Shown: one piece after another, positions 61,764-64,000 of the stretch
How positions within the stretch are numbered: the first letter of the stretch is position 1
Layout of the letters: every line of letters starts with the position of its first letter
Assembly: GCA_006844705.1 (NCBI GenBank)
Contig: SPJS01000196.1
Span: 18,534 to 82,533, forward strand
Reading direction: 5' to 3'
Source of the DNA: Methylococcaceae bacterium
GTDB lineage: Bacteria > Pseudomonadota > Gammaproteobacteria > Methylococcales > Methylomonadaceae
Length of the DNA: 64,000 bases
Program-made: the position numbers and the translations under genes
Notes under the pieces: generated by a model
The model's input: only the letters and a program-made list of their open reading frames with translations
The model's database searches: none
Told to the model about the DNA's origin: nothing

Positions 61764-63149
61764 ATGGATACCAATGCGAATAATTTATTTCATGCCTTTG
61801 CTTATCTGAGCAAGGTTTTCGAAGGCAGAATTGCGATTCATCTGGACCAAAATGAGGCGGATTGGGAATTGCCGGAGCTGGCTTTTTACCAGGATGGGTC
61901 GGCCTTCGCACAATTTATCCAGAAGTATCAGCCGACGTTTGATGAGTATGTCATTATCCTGCTGGCGTTAGTTCCGCATGTACAGCCCGGTTACTTCGAT
62001 GAGTTGTTTGCTGATATGCTGCCGGAAAAAGGCCGGTTTGCAGAGTTTGGTGGCAGTCGCGCCAACGTGAGTCAATTATTCCAGCCCACGGGAGAAACGG
62101 CGCTTTATCTGTTGGCGGGTAAAGATTTAAACCGGCGTTTTACAGTGCAACAGATTTTTGCCGGAGACCACTGGCTGGTACAAAATAAAATACTGTACAT
62201 GCAGCAACCCAACGTTGAAGAACATTTTTTCAGCGGCAGATTAGTGCTTAACCCGGATTATGTTGAGTTATTCACCACAGGTAAAGTCAGTAACCCAAAA
62301 TTCAGTACAGAGTTCCCTGCACAAGAGGTTCATACCCAATTAGAGTGGGATGACCTGGTGCTTTCAGATGATGTACGAGAGCGTATCAGTGAAATCCAGT
62401 TGTGGGTCAACAATAAAGAGACATTGATGCACGACTGGGAAATGGCCCATAAATTCAGGCCCGGGTATCGAGCGTTATTTTTCGGCCCTCCCGGCACCGG
62501 GAAAACCTTAACCGCCAGTTTGCTGGGAAAATATACCAACAAGCCCGTGTACCGTGTCGATTTATCCACAGTAGTATCAAAATATATTGGCGAAACCGAA
62601 AAAAACCTGGCGTCGTTGTTTGATAAGGCAGATTCACGAGATTGGATATTGTTGTTTGATGAAGCGGATGCCTTGTTTGGTAAACGTACAGGTGTCAAAG
62701 ATGCGCATGATCGGTTTGCAAACCAGGAAGTCTCATTTTTATTACAAAAAGTAGAACAGTTTGACGGCCTGGTTATTCTCGCGTCGAATCTAAAATCTAA
62801 CATTGATGAAGCATTTTTGCGCCGCTTTAATTCTGTGATCACCTTTAATCTGCCTAACCCATCCGAACGCGAGAAAATCTGGCAGTTAAATATGCCGGAA
62901 GATGCACAAATCACGGGTCAATCTAATCCCATCCGGGAATTATCCCGTTATGAATTGGCAGGAGGCTCTATTGTCAACGCCATTCAATATGCCTGTCTGC
63001 AATCGTTGGGGCGAAGTAATGACAGGTGTTTACGTTTTGAAGATGTGGTCAGGGGAATCAGTCTGGAAGTGGAAAAACAAGGTAAAGTGTTTAGACGAAT
63101 GTCGCCACTCAATGTTGTTGAGGAAAAAGGGGGAAAGGAATCCTCATGA
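61764..63149 (+). CDS. eCIS AAA+ ATPase (Pvc15-like)
   Basis: The 461-residue protein has an unassigned N-terminal domain of about 190 residues and one AAA+ module: Walker A GPPGTGKT (residues 241-248), Walker B LLFDEADALFGKR (about 296-308), sensor 1 LASNLKSN, and arginine finger region DEAFLRRFN. It matches the conserved ATPase of eCIS clusters (Pvc15/Afp15), thought to help load or unfold effectors or assemble particles. It is the last gene of the cluster, seven bases after the cargo-candidate gene, a common pairing. The call is firm; its exact action in the particle is not established. Confidence 0.93.
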   Translation: MDTNANNLFHAFAYLSKVFEGRIAIHLDQNEADWELPELAFYQDGSAFAQFIQKYQPTFDEYVIILLALVPHVQPGYFDELFADMLPEKGRFAEFGGSRANVSQLFQPTGETALYLLAGKDLNRRFTVQQIFAGDHWLVQNKILYMQQPNVEEHFFSGRLVLNPDYVELFTTGKVSNPKFSTEFPAQEVHTQLEWDDLVLSDDVRERISEIQLWVNNKETLMHDWEMAHKFRPGYRALFFGPPGTGKTLTASLLGKYTNKPVYRVDLSTVVSKYIGETEKNLASLFDKADSRDWILLFDEADALFGKRTGVKDAHDRFANQEVSFLLQKVEQFDGLVILASNLKSNIDEAFLRRFNSVITFNLPNPSEREKIWQLNMPEDAQITGQSNPIRELSRYELAGGSIVNAIQYACLQSLGRSNDRCLRFEDVVRGISLEVEKQGKVFRRMSPLNVVEEKGGKESS

Positions 63150-63241
63150 CCTTTAGCCAGGCGTCATGATTGCAGATGATCAATGGTGGTGCAGACCGTC
63201 ATTCCCTTGGCGGGTGACATCAGCAAAACAGCCTACAACTT

Positions 63242-63268
63242 CAGGCAATACATGGACAGTATTGCCTG
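63242..63268. terminator. Hairpin between the convergent eCIS operon and nif11 gene
   Basis: CAGGCAATAC, loop ATGGACA, GTATTGCCTG is a perfect 10-bp inverted repeat located between the ATPase end and the nif11 stop codon. No strong U-run follows on either strand, so it may be a weak or rho-assisted bidirectional terminator. Confidence 0.5.
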
Positions 63269-63287
63269 AGATCATTTGCAGAGATGA

Positions 63288-63506
63288 CTAAACCCGAAGC
63301 AGTGCTTTCACCAAACGCTCTGACAACTGGTCTTCAGTGAATTGTGGTTCGTTTGGCGGATACAGAGAGTTCTCATCAAATTCAAATCCCAATTCTCTGG
63401 CCAACGCAAACATTTCTTTCATTTTTACACAGGCTTTTAGTTTTTCAGCAACAGTTGGATCGGATTTAGCTTTATCAGCAAATGCTTTGATTTGTTCTAC
63501 GGACAT
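63288..63506 (-). CDS. Nif11 family protein
   Basis: The 72-residue protein shows the Nif11 domain: MSVEQIKAFADKAKSDPTVAEKLKAC, then ALARELGFEFDENSLYP and a helical tail (LSERLVKALLRV). Related leaders in other bacteria end in a double-glycine-type site and a core peptide; this protein has no such site and no core, so it looks like the plain nif-linked form, not a natural-product precursor. AAGAGGA lies seven bases before the ATG. A sigma-54 promoter and a NifA-type site lie upstream, matching its name. Function unknown. Confidence 0.85.
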   Translation of the reverse strand: MSVEQIKAFADKAKSDPTVAEKLKACVKMKEMFALARELGFEFDENSLYPPNEPQFTEDQLSERLVKALLRV

Positions 63507-63592
63507 TTCATATTCCTCTTAAGGTTAAAACAATGGGAAATAAGTGGTAGACCGATATCCACATAGAATCCCGGTCATGCATTTGATCTAAA

Positions 63593-63608
63593 TGCAATAA
63601 CCGCACCA
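63593..63608 (-). promoter_or_regulatory. Sigma-54 promoter of the nif11 gene
   Basis: On the minus strand TGGTGCGGTTATTGCA matches the sigma-54 consensus TGGCAC-R-N4-TTGCW with two mismatches in the -24 box. GG and GC are separated by exactly ten bases and the TTGCA box is intact. The expected start, near 63582, leaves about 75 bases before the nif11 ATG. Confidence 0.75.
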
Positions 63609-63684
63609 ATAATAAGGGTTAAGAGTGTGTCTAATGAATTAGGCGCTTAGAGCCTTGTTTATGGGCTTAAATTCCGTTTACGAT

Positions 63685-63700
63685 TGTCGCAAACATGACA
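63685..63700 (-). promoter_or_regulatory. NifA upstream activator site of the nif11 gene
   Basis: TGT CGCAAACATG ACA is a perfect TGT-N10-ACA motif (its reverse complement also fits). It is centred about 110 bases upstream of the start predicted from the sigma-54 site, in the normal range for NifA. Confidence 0.75.
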
Positions 63701-63827
63701 TTAGTCCAATCCAGAAAACAAGACTGTCGAAAAAAATACGAAGGCTACTCAACGGTGCAGGATGAGATGGAAATAATCAAGGACTCGGATGATAATACCG
63801 CTACCAGTCGCAACAAACCTGACAAAA

Positions 63828-64000
63828 TCAGCCTATTGAATACTCGCTCCTTGGCTTTGTCATTAATGGATAGCCTTTTGGTCTCAACTTAATCACTCTT
63901 GGTTGAGCAGCCCTTTTTCGTTGCCCAATTTCTGTTTGAGCCATGGCCAATAATAAAGGCGGTATTAATCTTCTTAATGCGGCTCCTGTTAGAGTGAGAC
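63828..64000 (-). mobile_element. IS4-type transposase, C-terminal end (partial, runs off the window)
   Basis: An open frame on the minus strand enters from the right edge and stops at TGA 63828-63830, giving 57 residues. They include AQTEIGQRKRAAQPRVIKLRPKGYPLMTKPR. The pattern R-xx-P-R-x-x-K-x-R-P-K-x-Y-P...KPR is typical of the C-terminal tail of IS4-family transposases. The upstream part, inverted repeats and target duplication lie outside the window, so completeness cannot be judged. No frameshift is seen within the visible part. Confidence 0.5.

Noticed and set aside
37528..63149. Cluster considered as a prophage, R-type tailocin or type VI secretion system
   Set aside because: No capsid, portal, terminase, lysis or tail-fibre genes and no TssJLM membrane complex or ClpV; DUF4255, DUF5908, DUF4157 and the AAA+ ATPase are eCIS markers.
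63695..63892. 65-residue plus-strand reading frame near the right end
   Set aside because: It lies antisense to the probable transposase tail, overlaps the NifA-type site and has no ribosome-binding site or family pattern.

Overview
The window looks like a chromosomal segment of a nitrogen-fixing gammaproteobacterium. The housekeeping gene order is gammaproteobacterial: an lnt 3' end near leuS-lptE-holA with a ybeL-type gene beside leuS, pcnB-folK-panB-panC, lptF-lptG divergent from pepA-holC. A Methylococcales-type methanotroph would fit, but no methane or methanol oxidation gene is present, so the genus is not settled by this sequence.

Bases 1-7300 hold the lnt end, an HD-GYP protein, an orphan ParA-type ATPase, a zinc-ribbon protein and leuS-lptE-holA. 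Bases 7295-25540 hold two MITE-like elements, small secreted proteins (one with an in-frame amber codon), eutBC, an aas-like gene, an MscS channel, the pan/folK/pcnB group, an RDD membrane protein, lptGF and pepA-holC.

Bases 25790-34263 are a nif cofactor operon behind a sigma-54 promoter and a NifA-type upstream site: nifE, nifN, nifX, a DUF269 gene, a DUF683 gene, two ferredoxins, then a tail of poorly characterised genes (TPR protein, 129-aa protein, DUF364 protein, 140-aa protein, GlcF-like Fe-S protein). A PAS-GGDEF-EAL cyclic-di-GMP protein follows.

Bases 37528-63149 are a compact, same-strand extracellular-type contractile injection system (eCIS, PVC/Afp-like): tail terminator, sheath, two tube proteins, DUF5908 protein, LysM tube-cap protein, VgrG-like spike, PAAR tip, gp25, two large baseplate proteins, a 1088-aa protein with one internal membrane segment, a tape-measure protein, a 1835-aa DUF4157 polyprotein-like cargo candidate, and the AAA+ ATPase. 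No tail-fibre, lysis, capsid or T6SS membrane-complex gene is seen. The cargo candidate carries ten 11-residue acidic repeats, a CHAP/NlpC-like Cys/His region, a long helical core and a His-Me-finger-nuclease-like C-terminus.

Right of the eCIS, on the opposite strand, lies a Nif11-family gene with its own sigma-54 promoter and NifA-type site, then the C-terminal end of a probable IS4-family transposase running off the window. The eCIS therefore sits between two NifA-type units, which raises the question of whether it is linked to nitrogen status.
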